Shown: positions 42,845 through 51,626 of the stretch, one piece after another
Position numbering within the stretch: position 1 is the stretch's first letter
Layout: every line of letters begins with the position of its first letter
Origin: Oceanibacterium hippocampi
Lineage (GTDB): Bacteria > Pseudomonadota > Alphaproteobacteria > Sneathiellales > Sneathiellaceae
Reading direction: 5' to 3'
DNA length: 64,000 nucleotides
NCBI RefSeq assembly: GCF_900172325.1
Contig: NZ_FWFR01000004.1
Location: 186,001-250,000 of the forward strand
Made by a program: the position numbers and the translations under genes
Notes under the pieces: generated by a model
Told to the model about the DNA's origin: nothing
What the model saw: the letters and a program-made list of their open reading frames with translations, nothing else
Databases searched by the model: none

Positions 42845-43927
42845 ATGCGACGTCTTTCGAATGCCCTGGTCGCGATGGTCGCGGCCGTCGGCCTGCTGGC
42901 CGCGGCCGGGACAGCCGGCGCGGCCGATAAGGTCAAGGTCGGCTTCATCTTCGTCGGGCCGATCGGCGATCACGGCTGGTCCTACGAACACAACCAGGGC
43001 CGTCTCGCGATCGAGAAGGAATTCGGCGACAAGGTCGAGACGACCTATGTCGAGAATGTCTCCGAGGGCCCGGACGCCGAGCGCGTCATACAGCGCCTCG
43101 CGCAAGGTGGATCTGACATCATCTTCACCACCTCGTTCGGCTTCATGAACCCGACGATCAAGGTCGCCAAGCGCTTCCCGAAAGTGAAGTTCGAGCATGC
43201 GACCGGCTTCAAGCGCGATGCCAATGTCTCGACCTATTCCTCGCGCTTCTACGAGGGTCGCCATGTCATCGGCCTGATCGCCGGCAAGATGACCAAGACG
43301 AACACCATCGGCTACATCGCCTCGTTCCCGATTCCGGAAGTTGTCCGCGGCATCAACGCCGCCTATCTGGCGGCCAAGAGCGTCAATCCGGACATCAAGT
43401 TCAAGGTCGTCTGGGTTTCCACCTGGTTCGATCCGGGCAAGGAAGCCGACGCCGCCAAGGCGCTCATCGACCAGGGCGCGGACATCCTGATGCAGCATAC
43501 CGATTCGCCGGCGGCGATGAAGATTGCCGAGGAGGCGGGCATCTTCGCCTTCGGCCAAGCCTCGGACATGCACCGTTTCGGCCCGAATGCCCAGCTCACC
43601 TCGATCGTCGATGCCTGGTCGCCCTATTACATTTCGCGCGTCAAGGCGGTGATGGACGGCACGTGGGAGTCGACCGACACTTGGGGTGGTTTTGACAGCG
43701 GCATGGTCCTGCTGTCGGATTATTCCGACAAGATCCCGGCCGATGTCCGTGAGATGGCCGAGAAGGCGCATGACGCGATCAAGGCCGGCACGCTCCATCC
43801 CTTTACCGGCCCGATCAACAAGCAGGACGGCAGCGTCTGGCTGAAGGCCGGCGAAACCGCGCCCGACGGCGATCTGCTCGGCATGAACTTCTATGTCGAG
43901 GGCGTCGAGGGCAGCCTGCCCAAGTAA
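42845..43927 (+). CDS. BMP-family purine-binding protein of ABC transporter
   Basis: 360 residues. A Sec signal peptide (MRRLSNALVAMVAAVGLLAAAGTAGA) without a lipobox cysteine implies a soluble periplasmic protein. The mature part starts VGFIFVGPIGDHGWSYEHNQGR, and FTTSFGFMNPTIKVAKRFPKVKFEHATG and DILMQHTDSPAAMKIAEEAG are typical of BMP proteins that bind nucleosides or xanthine/hypoxanthine-like bases. A strong AGGAGGT site precedes the ATG. A stable hairpin follows the stop. Confidence 0.92.
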   Translation: MRRLSNALVAMVAAVGLLAAAGTAGAADKVKVGFIFVGPIGDHGWSYEHNQGRLAIEKEFGDKVETTYVENVSEGPDAERVIQRLAQGGSDIIFTTSFGFMNPTIKVAKRFPKVKFEHATGFKRDANVSTYSSRFYEGRHVIGLIAGKMTKTNTIGYIASFPIPEVVRGINAAYLAAKSVNPDIKFKVVWVSTWFDPGKEADAAKALIDQGADILMQHTDSPAAMKIAEEAGIFAFGQASDMHRFGPNAQLTSIVDAWSPYYISRVKAVMDGTWESTDTWGGFDSGMVLLSDYSDKIPADVREMAEKAHDAIKAGTLHPFTGPINKQDGSVWLKAGETAPDGDLLGMNFYVEGVEGSLPK

Positions 43928-43944
43928 GCTTCCCGGATCTCGGT

Positions 43945-43973
43945 GGGTGCCGGCATCGGATTTGCCGGCACCC
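43945..43973 (+). terminator. Hairpin after the BMP gene
   Basis: A perfect 10-bp stem GGGTGCCGGC / GCCGGCACCC with a 9-nt loop, 18 bases after the BMP stop. No T-tract. It probably reduces read-through into guaD or stabilises the abundant binding-protein message. Confidence 0.55.
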
Positions 43974-44016
43974 GTCGTTCCCGGTCCCTCCAGGTCCGAA
44001 CGCACGGAAGGTCGCG

Positions 44017-45327
44017 ATGCCGGATGCGCGCATCCTCAAGGGCCAGACCCTGTCGTTCCGCGACGACCCGTTCCGGGTAGCCCCGGCGGAATCAATCGTT
44101 CACGAGAGCCACGGCGCCGTGCGGATCGAGGACGGCCGCATCGCCGCGGTCGGACCAGCCGACCGGATCCTTGCCGAAGCCGGCGACATCGCGGTCGAGG
44201 ATCACGGCCGGTCGCTGATTATGGCCGGCTTCGTCGACTGCCACGTCCATTATCCGCAGACGCCGATCATCGCGTCCTATGGTGCCCAGCTCCTCGACTG
44301 GCTGAACACCTATACCTTTCCGGCGGAAGCCCGTTTCGCCGACCCGGCGGTCTGCAGGGCGGTCGCGGAGACCTTCCTCGACGAGATACTCAGGAACGGC
44401 ATCACCAGCGCCGCCGTATACGGCACGGTCCATCCGCAATCGGTCGACGGCTTTTTCGAGGCGGCGGCCGCGCGCGGTCTGCGGATGGCGGCGGGTAAGG
44501 TCTGCATGGACCGGCACGCGCCCGATGAACTGACCGACGACGCAACCCGTGCGTACGACGAATCGAAGGCGCTGATCGAACGCTGGCACGGCCGCGACCG
44601 ATCCGGCTACATCCTCACGCCGCGCTTCGCGCCGACCTCGACCGCCGACCAGCTCGCGGCGCTCGGCGCGCTATGGCGTGAATTCCCCGATGTGCTGATG
44701 CAGACGCATCTGTCGGAGAATCGCGACGAGATCGCCTGGGTGAAGCGCCTGTTTCCCCAGGCGCGCGACTATCTCGGTGTCTACGAGGCGTTCGGCCTGA
44801 TCGGCCCGGGGGCGATCTTCGGGCACGGCATCTGGCTCGAGGAACGCGAGCGCGCGCTGCTGCGGGAGCGCGGCGCGGCGCTGGCGCACTGCCCGACCTC
44901 CAATCTCTTCATCGGTTCGGGCCTGTTCGACATGGCCGGCTTGCGCGCCGGGGCGGCGCCGGTCTGCGTCGGTCTCGGCACCGACGTGGGCGGCGGTTCC
45001 TCTTTCTCGATGTTCGCGACCATGAAGGCGGCTTACGAGATCGCGCAGCTCGGCGGCTACAGCCTGCACCCGATCGCCGCCTACTGGCTCGCCACCGTCG
45101 GCAGCGCCCGAACGATGCGGCTCGACGACCGGATCGGCAACCTCGCGCCCGGCTACGAGGCCGACCTCGTCGTCATCGACCTGACATCGCGGCCGGTCAT
45201 CGAGCAACGCATGCGCACGGTCGAGGATATCGGCGAGGCGCTGTTCGTGCAGCTTATACTGGCCGACGACCGGGCGATTGCCGCGACCTACTCGGGCGGT
45301 CGCAAGGTGCATGAACGGGCCGTCTGA
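44017..45327 (+). CDS. guaD: Guanine deaminase
   Basis: 436 residues, amidohydrolase superfamily. Zinc and active-site motifs: MAGFVDCHVHYPQTPIIASYG, the guanine-deaminase segment TFPAEARFADP, LMQTHLSENRDEI, IFGHGIWLEE and GLGTDVGGGSSFSM with the catalytic Asp. It converts guanine to xanthine, feeding XdhABC. The start is preceded by GGAAGG. It follows the transporter genes and precedes adenine deaminase. Confidence 0.94.
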   Translation: MPDARILKGQTLSFRDDPFRVAPAESIVHESHGAVRIEDGRIAAVGPADRILAEAGDIAVEDHGRSLIMAGFVDCHVHYPQTPIIASYGAQLLDWLNTYTFPAEARFADPAVCRAVAETFLDEILRNGITSAAVYGTVHPQSVDGFFEAAAARGLRMAAGKVCMDRHAPDELTDDATRAYDESKALIERWHGRDRSGYILTPRFAPTSTADQLAALGALWREFPDVLMQTHLSENRDEIAWVKRLFPQARDYLGVYEAFGLIGPGAIFGHGIWLEERERALLRERGAALAHCPTSNLFIGSGLFDMAGLRAGAAPVCVGLGTDVGGGSSFSMFATMKAAYEIAQLGGYSLHPIAAYWLATVGSARTMRLDDRIGNLAPGYEADLVVIDLTSRPVIEQRMRTVEDIGEALFVQLILADDRAIAATYSGGRKVHERAV

Positions 45328-45357
45328 ATGCCGCCGGCGGCGGAGTGGGAGAACGCG

Positions 45358-46380
45358 ATGCGAGACCTGATCGATGCCCTTCCGAAGGCGGAACTGCACC
45401 TGCATATCGAGGGCAGCTTCGAGCCCGAGCTGATGTTCGAGATCGCCCGCCGCAACCGTGTCGCGATCCCGTTCGCCAGCGTTGAGGAGGTTCGCGCCGC
45501 CTATCGCTTCGGCAACCTGCAGGATTTCCTGGATATCTACTACCAGGGCATGAACGTGCTTCGCGAGCCGGAGGATTACCGCGAGCTGGCCGGCGCCTAT
45601 CTCGCCCGGGCAAGGGCTGACAACCTACGCCATGTGGAGATGTTCTTCGATCCGCAGGCCCATACCGGACGCGGCGTCCCGCTTGCCGTGGTCGTCGACG
45701 GGTTGCGCGCGGCGGCCGCGGAGGCGGCCGCGTCAGGCGGCCCGAGCGTCTATCTGATCCCCTGCTTCCTGCGCCATCTGAGTGAGGCGGAGGCGCTGGA
45801 GACCCTCGATGCGCTGGACCCGATGGCCGGGCATTTCGTCGGCGTCGGTCTCGATTCCTCCGAGCGCGGCCATCCGCCGTCCAAGTTCGCGCGTGCCTTC
45901 GCGCGCGCCCGTGAGATGGGCTTCAAACTCTGCGCCCATGCCGGGGAGGAGGGGCCGCCCGCCTATATCCGGGAAGCGCTGGACATACTCAAGGTCGACC
46001 GGATCGATCACGGCAATTCGGCGATCGGGGACGAGCGGTTGCTGGGCGAGCTGGCGGCGCGCGGGATCACGCTCACCAATTGCCCGCTCTCCAACCTTCG
46101 GCTCGGCGGCATCGCCAGCCTCGCCGAAAGTCCTGTCCAGGCGATGCTCGAGCGCGGCATCCGGGTCACCGTCAATTCCGACGACCCGGCCTATTTCGGC
46201 GGCTATGTGAACGACAACTTCGAGGCCCTGGCCGGGGCCCAGTCGCTCGGCGCCACGGAACTCGGCGATCTCGCCCGGAACAGCTTCGCCGGCTCGTTCC
46301 TGCCGGACGACGAGAAGGCCCGGCATATCGCCGCGGTCGACCGCGCGCTCGCCGATTTCACCGGCCGCCACAGGCTCTGA
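45358..46380 (+). CDS. Adenine deaminase (adenosine-deaminase-like fold)
   Basis: 340 residues. Zinc motif HLHIEGSFEPELMF, then GLDSSERGHPPSKFARAFARA, CAHAGEEGPPAYI, RIDHGNSAI and VTVNSDDPAYFGGYV. The GLDSSE...GHPPSKF segment distinguishes bacterial/fungal adenine deaminases from adenosine deaminases, so adenine to hypoxanthine (EC 3.5.4.2) is the likely reaction. The ATG at 45358 is preferred because GGGAG lies 10 bases upstream; another ATG at 45328 directly abuts the guaD stop. Context with XdhABC supports base rather than nucleoside deamination. Confidence 0.88.
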   Translation: MRDLIDALPKAELHLHIEGSFEPELMFEIARRNRVAIPFASVEEVRAAYRFGNLQDFLDIYYQGMNVLREPEDYRELAGAYLARARADNLRHVEMFFDPQAHTGRGVPLAVVVDGLRAAAAEAAASGGPSVYLIPCFLRHLSEAEALETLDALDPMAGHFVGVGLDSSERGHPPSKFARAFARAREMGFKLCAHAGEEGPPAYIREALDILKVDRIDHGNSAIGDERLLGELAARGITLTNCPLSNLRLGGIASLAESPVQAMLERGIRVTVNSDDPAYFGGYVNDNFEALAGAQSLGATELGDLARNSFAGSFLPDDEKARHIAAVDRALADFTGRHRL

Positions 46381-46474
46381 TCCGGCCAAGCGGGCGGGCC
46401 TTGCGTGACGCTCGTTTCCGGCACAAACTGCGTCCGATCGGCGGGTTCCGGTCGGTTGGCCTCCGGTTGTGTCG

Positions 46475-46491
46475 GCCGCTACAAGAGCGGC
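46475..46491 (+). terminator. Small hairpin after adenine deaminase
   Basis: Arms GCCGCT and AGCGGC with a 5-nt loop in the 168-bp gap before the adenylate cyclase gene. It is a possible end of the purine transport/deaminase transcript; weak evidence. Confidence 0.3.
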
Positions 46492-46548
46492 TGCGGAGTA
46501 TTGCCATGAACCGGTGACGCATCGTATTTCCCCGGCGCTTGGTCGCGA

Positions 46549-47838
46549 ATGGCGACATCATCAACCGGACATATAGCGATGACTGGGTTGCGGAACTGGT
46601 ATCCGATGACCTTCGAGGCCGCCGTCGAACGGGCCTATCAGAAGCGGATGCACGGGCGGTTCATTCCGCTGGGCCGGTTGGCGCTTGTCACGGGAATGGC
46701 TGCCTTTGTCGGGTTCCTGGCCTGGGACGTCCTGCTCGACCCGTCGGCGCTGGCGAGAACCGCACCCATCCGGCTCGGCACCGTGCTCTACATGGCAGCG
46801 ATCTTCGGGATGACCTTCCTGCCGACTGTCCGCAGGGTCCCGGCCATGTGGCCGTACATCGTGCTTTGTACCTATATCGGTGTCGCCGCCGGCTCGACGC
46901 TGGCGCTGGCGGAATTGCCCGGCGGCTTTCTCGCCGGCAGCGGCAGTCTCGTCCTCGGCATGATCTTCGTGCCGGCTCTGGTCAGCGGCGCCGTGCAGGC
47001 CAGCATCGTACTCCTGCCCTATCTCGGTGTCTCGTTGCTGGTGATCTGGTTCTCCGGCGGAACCCGCTTCGAGATGATCAACGCATTCGCGTGGTCGGGC
47101 GGCGGTATCGTCTTTTCGCTCGGTTTCACCTATCTGCTCGACATCATCAACCGGCGCCGTTTCGACCTCGAGCGGCAGCTCGAGACGGAAAAGCAGCGCT
47201 CCGACGCGCTGTTGCTGAACATCCTGCCGGCACAGATCGCGTCGCGGCTGACGGATAGCGAGGAACCGCTCGTCGATAATCACGAGAATGTCTCGGTGCT
47301 CTTCGCCGATATCGCCGGTTTCACCCGGTTGTCGCGGGACATTCCGGCGGCCGATCTGCTGGCCCTGCTGAACGACCTGTTCTCCCGTTTCGACCGGCTG
47401 GTGGAACAGCACGGGGCCGAGAAGATCAAGACGATCGGTGACGCCTACATGGTGGCGACCGGGCTCTCCGGCGGGGTCGCCGATCATGCCGCCGAGATCG
47501 CCGACCTGGCGCTGGCGATGCGGCAGGCCTTCGCCGAGTTTCGCGAGCAGAACCGCGTCGATCTCAAGCTCCGGATCGGCGTGCATTCCGGCGCGGTCAT
47601 CGCTGGCGTGATCGGCCGGAAGAAGTTCGCCTACGATCTGTGGGGCTACACGGTCAACGTGGCGAGCCGGATGGAATCCGAGGGCGTTCCCGACCGGATC
47701 CAGATCTCTGCGGAGACCAAGAAGATGCTGTCGGGGCGTTATCGCACGGCGCCGCGCGGCGAGATCGAGATCCGCGGTCACGGACCGAGAAAGACCTATT
47801 TCCTGGAAGGCCGGACGTCGCTCGACGCGGCCGCTTAG
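46549..47838 (+). CDS. Membrane-bound class III adenylate cyclase
   Basis: 429 residues. The first ~210 residues hold about six hydrophobic helices (MASE-like sensor of unknown ligand). A helical linker (RFDLERQLETEKQRSDALLLNILPAQIASRL) and a class III catalytic domain follow. Catalytic features: metal-binding Asp in VLFADIAGFTRLS and the second metal site downstream (EKIKTIGDAYM), the adenine-selecting Lys of EKIKTIGD, and transition-state Asn/Arg in DLWGYTVNVASRMES. Substrate-specifying residues favour cAMP over cGMP. It sits inside the purine island and converges with the LysR gene. An alternative start is the ATG at 46579. Confidence 0.88.
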   Translation: MATSSTGHIAMTGLRNWYPMTFEAAVERAYQKRMHGRFIPLGRLALVTGMAAFVGFLAWDVLLDPSALARTAPIRLGTVLYMAAIFGMTFLPTVRRVPAMWPYIVLCTYIGVAAGSTLALAELPGGFLAGSGSLVLGMIFVPALVSGAVQASIVLLPYLGVSLLVIWFSGGTRFEMINAFAWSGGGIVFSLGFTYLLDIINRRRFDLERQLETEKQRSDALLLNILPAQIASRLTDSEEPLVDNHENVSVLFADIAGFTRLSRDIPAADLLALLNDLFSRFDRLVEQHGAEKIKTIGDAYMVATGLSGGVADHAAEIADLALAMRQAFAEFREQNRVDLKLRIGVHSGAVIAGVIGRKKFAYDLWGYTVNVASRMESEGVPDRIQISAETKKMLSGRYRTAPRGEIEIRGHGPRKTYFLEGRTSLDAAA

Positions 47839-47856
47839 GTCCGTGCCGGCCCCGTC

Positions 47857-48792
47857 TCAGGAGGCCCTCGGCAGCTGGCCCGGCTCCGTCAGGCGTGCCA
47901 CCGGATGATCGCGGAAGGCGCGGACCAGATAGTCGATGAAGGCGCGGGTCTTGGCCGGCGGCTGCGGCCGCGGCGGCATCAGCGCCTGCAGCGACAGACC
48001 ACGTGGCCAGTAGGGTTCGAGGACCGTCACCAGCGCCCCCGATTGAAGGTGCGGACTGACGTCCCACACGGATTTCATGATCAGCCCGGCGCCCTGCAGG
48101 GCCCAGTCGATCAGCACGTCCGAGGAATCGCTGTCAAGGGCGCCGGAGACCGGGAGGTTGCCGACGCTGCCGTCCTTGAGGAACTGCCAGGAATAGCGGC
48201 GCGAGCCAGGGAAGCGGAGCAGCAGGCAGTTGTGGCTCTTCAGGTCTTCCGGCTGGCGCGGGATGCCGTGGCGCTCGAAATAGCCGGGCGCGCCGCAAAC
48301 GACGCGCAGGTCCGGCGCGATGCGGCGGACGATGTCGGCGGACGAGGGGAGGACGCCCTTCCGGATCGCCACGTCGACATTCTCTTCCACCAGGTTGACG
48401 ACCCGGTCGGTGATCTGCAAGCGGGCCTGCACGTCCGGATTTCGGTCGACGAAATCGGGGATCATCGGCGCGATATGCAGGCGGCCGAGCGCGACCGGCG
48501 CCGAGATGCAGAGCGCCCCGGCGGGGCGTCGCTTGATTTCCGCGAGGCGCTGGTCGACCTCCTGGATGTCGGCGAGCACGCGCTGGCAATGCTCGTAATA
48601 GATCTGCCCTTCCTGGGTCAGGCCGACGCGCCGGGTGGTGCGGTTGAGCAGGCGATGGCCGAGCCGCTGTTCGAGCTTGGCGATGCGGCTGGAAACGACC
48701 GCCGTGGTCATGCGGAGCTCGCGCCCGGCGGTGGAGAACCCCTGCCGGTCAACGACGCGGACAAAGATCGTCATGTCGTCGACGGGATGCAT
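47857..48792 (-). CDS. LysR-family transcriptional regulator
   Basis: 311 residues. N-terminal helix-turn-helix DMTIFVRVVDRQGFSTAGRELRMTTAVVSSRIAKLEQRLGHRLLNRTTRRVGLT, then a LysR substrate-binding domain. The ATG at 48792 starts exactly at the family N-terminus. It is transcribed after puuD and 8-oxoguanine deaminase, with a 97-bp gap. It is a candidate regulator of the puuD/puuE divergent promoter; the effector (urate, allantoin or similar) is not known. Confidence 0.92.
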   Translation of the reverse strand: MHPVDDMTIFVRVVDRQGFSTAGRELRMTTAVVSSRIAKLEQRLGHRLLNRTTRRVGLTQEGQIYYEHCQRVLADIQEVDQRLAEIKRRPAGALCISAPVALGRLHIAPMIPDFVDRNPDVQARLQITDRVVNLVEENVDVAIRKGVLPSSADIVRRIAPDLRVVCGAPGYFERHGIPRQPEDLKSHNCLLLRFPGSRRYSWQFLKDGSVGNLPVSGALDSDSSDVLIDWALQGAGLIMKSVWDVSPHLQSGALVTVLEPYWPRGLSLQALMPPRPQPPAKTRAFIDYLVRAFRDHPVARLTEPGQLPRAS

Positions 48793-48889
48793 GGGACTCG
48801 GGCGAGGCTCGCGATTGTTCGGAACTTGACGACAAACGCGGCGATTGTCGCGCAAAAGACCTGTCCGCGCCAGCGGCCAGTCGGGCCGC

Positions 48890-50242
48890 TCAGGCGCCGT
48901 CGACCAGGCGCCGCGTACGCGCCCGGTGCTGGCGCAGCGCCGCCTCGAGATCGATCGTCTCGAGCCGGCCCTCACGGACCACGACGCGGCCCTCGACGAC
49001 GGTGTAATTCGCCTTGCCGGGCGCGCAGAGGACGAGGGCGGCAACCGGGTCCCAGGCACCGGCCATGCCGGGTCCGGCGATAGCGAAGGCGGCGAAGTCG
49101 GCCCGCTTGCCCCGCTCCAGGCTGCCCAGGTCGTCGCGTCCGAGGGTCCGTGCCCCGCCCAGGGTGGCGATTTCCAGCGCCTCGCGGGCACTCATCGCGT
49201 CGGCGCCCAGCGCGACCCTTTGCAGCAGCATCGCCTGGCGGGCCTCGTTCAGGAGATCGGCTGCATCGTTGGACGCCGAGCCGTCGACGCCGAGGCCGAC
49301 CTTGACGCCGGCGTCGCGCATCCGGCGAACAGGCGCGATGCCGCTGCCGAGGCGCATGTTCGAGCAGGGGCAATGGGCGACGCCGGTGCCGCTGCGGGCG
49401 AACAGGTCGATCTCGCCTGCGTCCAGCCGGACCGCGTGGGCGTGCCAGACATCGTCGCCCGTCCAGCCAAGCTGCTCGGCATAGAGGCCCGGACGGCAGC
49501 CGAACTGGGCCCGCGAATAGGCGACATCCTCCTCGTTCTCGGCCAGGTGGGTATGCAGCATGACACCGAGTTTGCGGGCAAGCAGGGCGGTGTCGCGCAT
49601 CAGTTCGCGGCTGACCGAGAAAGGCGAGCAGGGAGCGAGCGCAATCCGGACCATCGCCCCGGGCCGGCTGTCGTGGAAGGCGCCGACGACGCGTTCGCAA
49701 TCCTTCAGGATCCTGGCTTCGGGCTCGACGAGGCTGTCGGGCGGCAGGCCGCCGGCGCTTTCGCCGATGCTCATCGCGCCCCGCGTCGCATGCAGGCGGA
49801 GGCCGATCTCGAGCGCCGCCTCGATCTCGTCGTCCAGGCGGCTGCCGTTCGGGAACAGGTACAGGTGATCGGCGCTGGTCGTGCAGCCGGACAGCGCCAG
49901 TTCGGCAAGCCCGACGGTCGCCGAAACGCGGATATCGTCAGGCACCATCCGCGCCCAGACCGGGTAGAGCGCGCGCAGCCAGCCGAACAGCAGGGCATCC
50001 TGCGCTGCCGGTACGGCGCGGGTCAGGTTCTGGTAGAGATGGTGGTGCGTGTTGACGAGGCCGGGCACGACCACATGGCCGGAGAGGTCGATGACCTCGT
50101 CCGCGTCGCGGGGCAGCGAGTCGCTCGGGCCGACCTGCTCGATCATCCCGTCGCGGGCGAACAGTCCGCCGCCGGCGATTTCCCGGCGCGTGCCGTCCAT
50201 GGTGACGAGGCGTTCGGCATTGCGCGCCAGCAAGGTTGCCAT
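48890..50242 (-). CDS. 8-oxoguanine deaminase (amidohydrolase superfamily)
   Basis: 450 residues. Zinc motif VNTHHHLYQNLTRAVPA, then SGCTTSADHLYLFPNG, MLHTHLAENEEDVAYS, DVWHAHAVRLD, GVAHCPCSNMRLGSG and the catalytic Asp in GLGVDGSASNDA. The YQNLTRA variant and SADHLYLFP match the enzymes annotated as 8-oxoguanine/hydroxydechloroatrazine-type deaminases rather than GuaD. It would convert 8-oxoguanine to urate, entering the pathway downstream of xanthine. It starts 18 bp after puuD stops. Confidence 0.87.
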   Translation of the reverse strand: MATLLARNAERLVTMDGTRREIAGGGLFARDGMIEQVGPSDSLPRDADEVIDLSGHVVVPGLVNTHHHLYQNLTRAVPAAQDALLFGWLRALYPVWARMVPDDIRVSATVGLAELALSGCTTSADHLYLFPNGSRLDDEIEAALEIGLRLHATRGAMSIGESAGGLPPDSLVEPEARILKDCERVVGAFHDSRPGAMVRIALAPCSPFSVSRELMRDTALLARKLGVMLHTHLAENEEDVAYSRAQFGCRPGLYAEQLGWTGDDVWHAHAVRLDAGEIDLFARSGTGVAHCPCSNMRLGSGIAPVRRMRDAGVKVGLGVDGSASNDAADLLNEARQAMLLQRVALGADAMSAREALEIATLGGARTLGRDDLGSLERGKRADFAAFAIAGPGMAGAWDPVAALVLCAPGKANYTVVEGRVVVREGRLETIDLEAALRQHRARTRRLVDGA

Positions 50243-50259
50243 CGGCCTGGCCGCCAGCG

Positions 50260-51456
50260 CTATTCGTCCGGCATGCCGGCGCGGATCCAGGCGCCGAGCC
50301 GGGCCCGCTCCTCGTCCGTCATGGCGGTCTTGTTGCCGAGCGGCATGGCCTTGGAGAGCACGGCCTGGGCGAGGATCTTCTGGGCCCGCGCCTTGACCTG
50401 GTCGGCCGTCTCGAAGATCGCGCCACCCGGCGCCTCGTCGAAATCCTCGTCGCTCGGATTGGTCGCGTGACAGGAGAGGCAGCGGGTCTGCACGATCGCC
50501 ACCGCCTCCGGCGTCAGGACCTCGTCCTCGACGACGATCTCGCCGCCGGGCTTCCAGGCGGTGAAGGCGATCAGGGCGATCGTCAGGATCGTCGCCGCCG
50601 GCCATTGCCAGGCGAGCGCGGAGCCGCGGCCGCCCGCATTCCTGACATTGAAATAGTTGCGGATGATGGCGCCGGCGGCCAGCACCAGCGCGACGATGGC
50701 CCAGTTCCACTCATGCCCGAAGGTCATCGGGTAGTGGTTCGAGATCATCATGAACAGGACCGGGAGGGTCAGGTAGTTGTTGTGCGTCGAACGGAGCTTC
50801 GCGGCGGCGCCGAGCGCCGGGTCCGGCGTCCGCCCCGCGACCAGGTCGGCGACGACGATCTTCTGTTTCGGGATGATGATCATGAAGACGTTGGCGGTCA
50901 TCATGGTCGCGATCATCGCGCCGACATGCAGGAATGCGGCGCGGCCGGAGAAGACCAGCCCGTAGCCGTAGGCGGAAGCGACGATGAACACGAACAGGAC
51001 CGCGAACATCGCCGTCTGGTTCGATTTCAGCGGCGAATGGCAGAGCAGGTCGTAGACGACCCAGCCGACGGCAAGCGATGCGACCGAGATCGCGATCGCC
51101 GTCGCCGGTCCGATGTCGAGCACCGATCGGTCGATCATGTAGCTCTCGGCGCCCCAGTAATAGACGATCGCGAGCAGGGCAAAGCCGGAAATCCACGTCA
51201 TGTAGGATTCCCACTTGAACCAGTGCAGCTCGTCGGGCATCCGCTCGGGCGCGACCATGTATTTCTGCACATGGTAGAAACCGCCGCCGTGGACCGCCCA
51301 GCTTTCGCCGTTGACCCCTTTCGCCATTCCCTCGCGCTTGCGGAGCGACAGGTCGAGCCACACGAAGTAGAAGGAGGAGCCGATCCAGGCGATGCCGGTG
51401 ATGATATGCAGCCAGCGTACGAGCAGGCTCAGCCAGTCGTGGAGCAACGCGTCCAT
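50260..51456 (-). CDS. puuD: Urate hydroxylase/oxidase, membrane cytochrome type
   Basis: 398 residues. About eight membrane helices starting WLSLLVRWLHIITGIAWIGSSFYFVWLDLSLR, with the urate-oxidase-N segment GESWAVHGGGFYHVQKYMVAPERMPDELHWFKWESYMTW. A C-terminal c-type haem motif follows (TRCLSCHATNP). PuuD oxidises urate to 5-hydroxyisourate and passes electrons to a cytochrome chain. The start at 51456 is the family-like MDALLHDWL; an upstream in-frame ATG at 51549 would extend into the regulatory gap. It is divergent to puuE. Confidence 0.95.
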   Translation of the reverse strand: MDALLHDWLSLLVRWLHIITGIAWIGSSFYFVWLDLSLRKREGMAKGVNGESWAVHGGGFYHVQKYMVAPERMPDELHWFKWESYMTWISGFALLAIVYYWGAESYMIDRSVLDIGPATAIAISVASLAVGWVVYDLLCHSPLKSNQTAMFAVLFVFIVASAYGYGLVFSGRAAFLHVGAMIATMMTANVFMIIIPKQKIVVADLVAGRTPDPALGAAAKLRSTHNNYLTLPVLFMMISNHYPMTFGHEWNWAIVALVLAAGAIIRNYFNVRNAGGRGSALAWQWPAATILTIALIAFTAWKPGGEIVVEDEVLTPEAVAIVQTRCLSCHATNPSDEDFDEAPGGAIFETADQVKARAQKILAQAVLSKAMPLGNKTAMTDEERARLGAWIRAGMPDE

Positions 51457-51535
51457 GGGCTTCTTCTTCCGCCGGTTGATCAGTGACAGCGCCGACAGCG
51501 TAGCGTGACCGGGTGCCTGGGCGAAATTGCGATTT

Positions 51536-51553
51536 GGCGAATGTTGCATCGCC
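51536..51553. promoter_or_regulatory. Candidate operator in the puuD-puuE divergent promoter
   Basis: Inverted repeat GGCGA-N8-TCGCC, nested in a region with further GCGAT/ATCGC half-matches. Its position between divergent purine genes and the LysR gene in the same operon suggest a binding site. The motif is not diagnostic. Confidence 0.35.
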
Positions 51554-51559
51554 GATTTT

Positions 51560-51589
51560 TTGATAATGCCGCCGATTGTCCTGAATTAT
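51560..51589 (+). promoter_or_regulatory. Candidate promoter of puuE operon
   Basis: TTGATA, 18-bp spacer, AATTAT. Placing the -10 at 51584-51589 argues that the ATG at 51588 is not the start of puuE and supports 51627. Confidence 0.35.
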
Positions 51590-51626
51590 GCTGCGAGTGA
51601 ACGATCGGGACAGGCTGGGGGAAGGA

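Noticed and set aside
45328-45357. ATG at 45328 as the adenine deaminase start
   Set aside because: It adds ten non-conserved residues and lacks a ribosome site; 45358 is preceded by GGGAG.
51588-51626. ATG at 51588 as the puuE start
   Set aside because: No ribosome site, and it would overlap the likely -10 element; 51627 has GGGGAAGG directly upstream and gives a family-like N-terminus.
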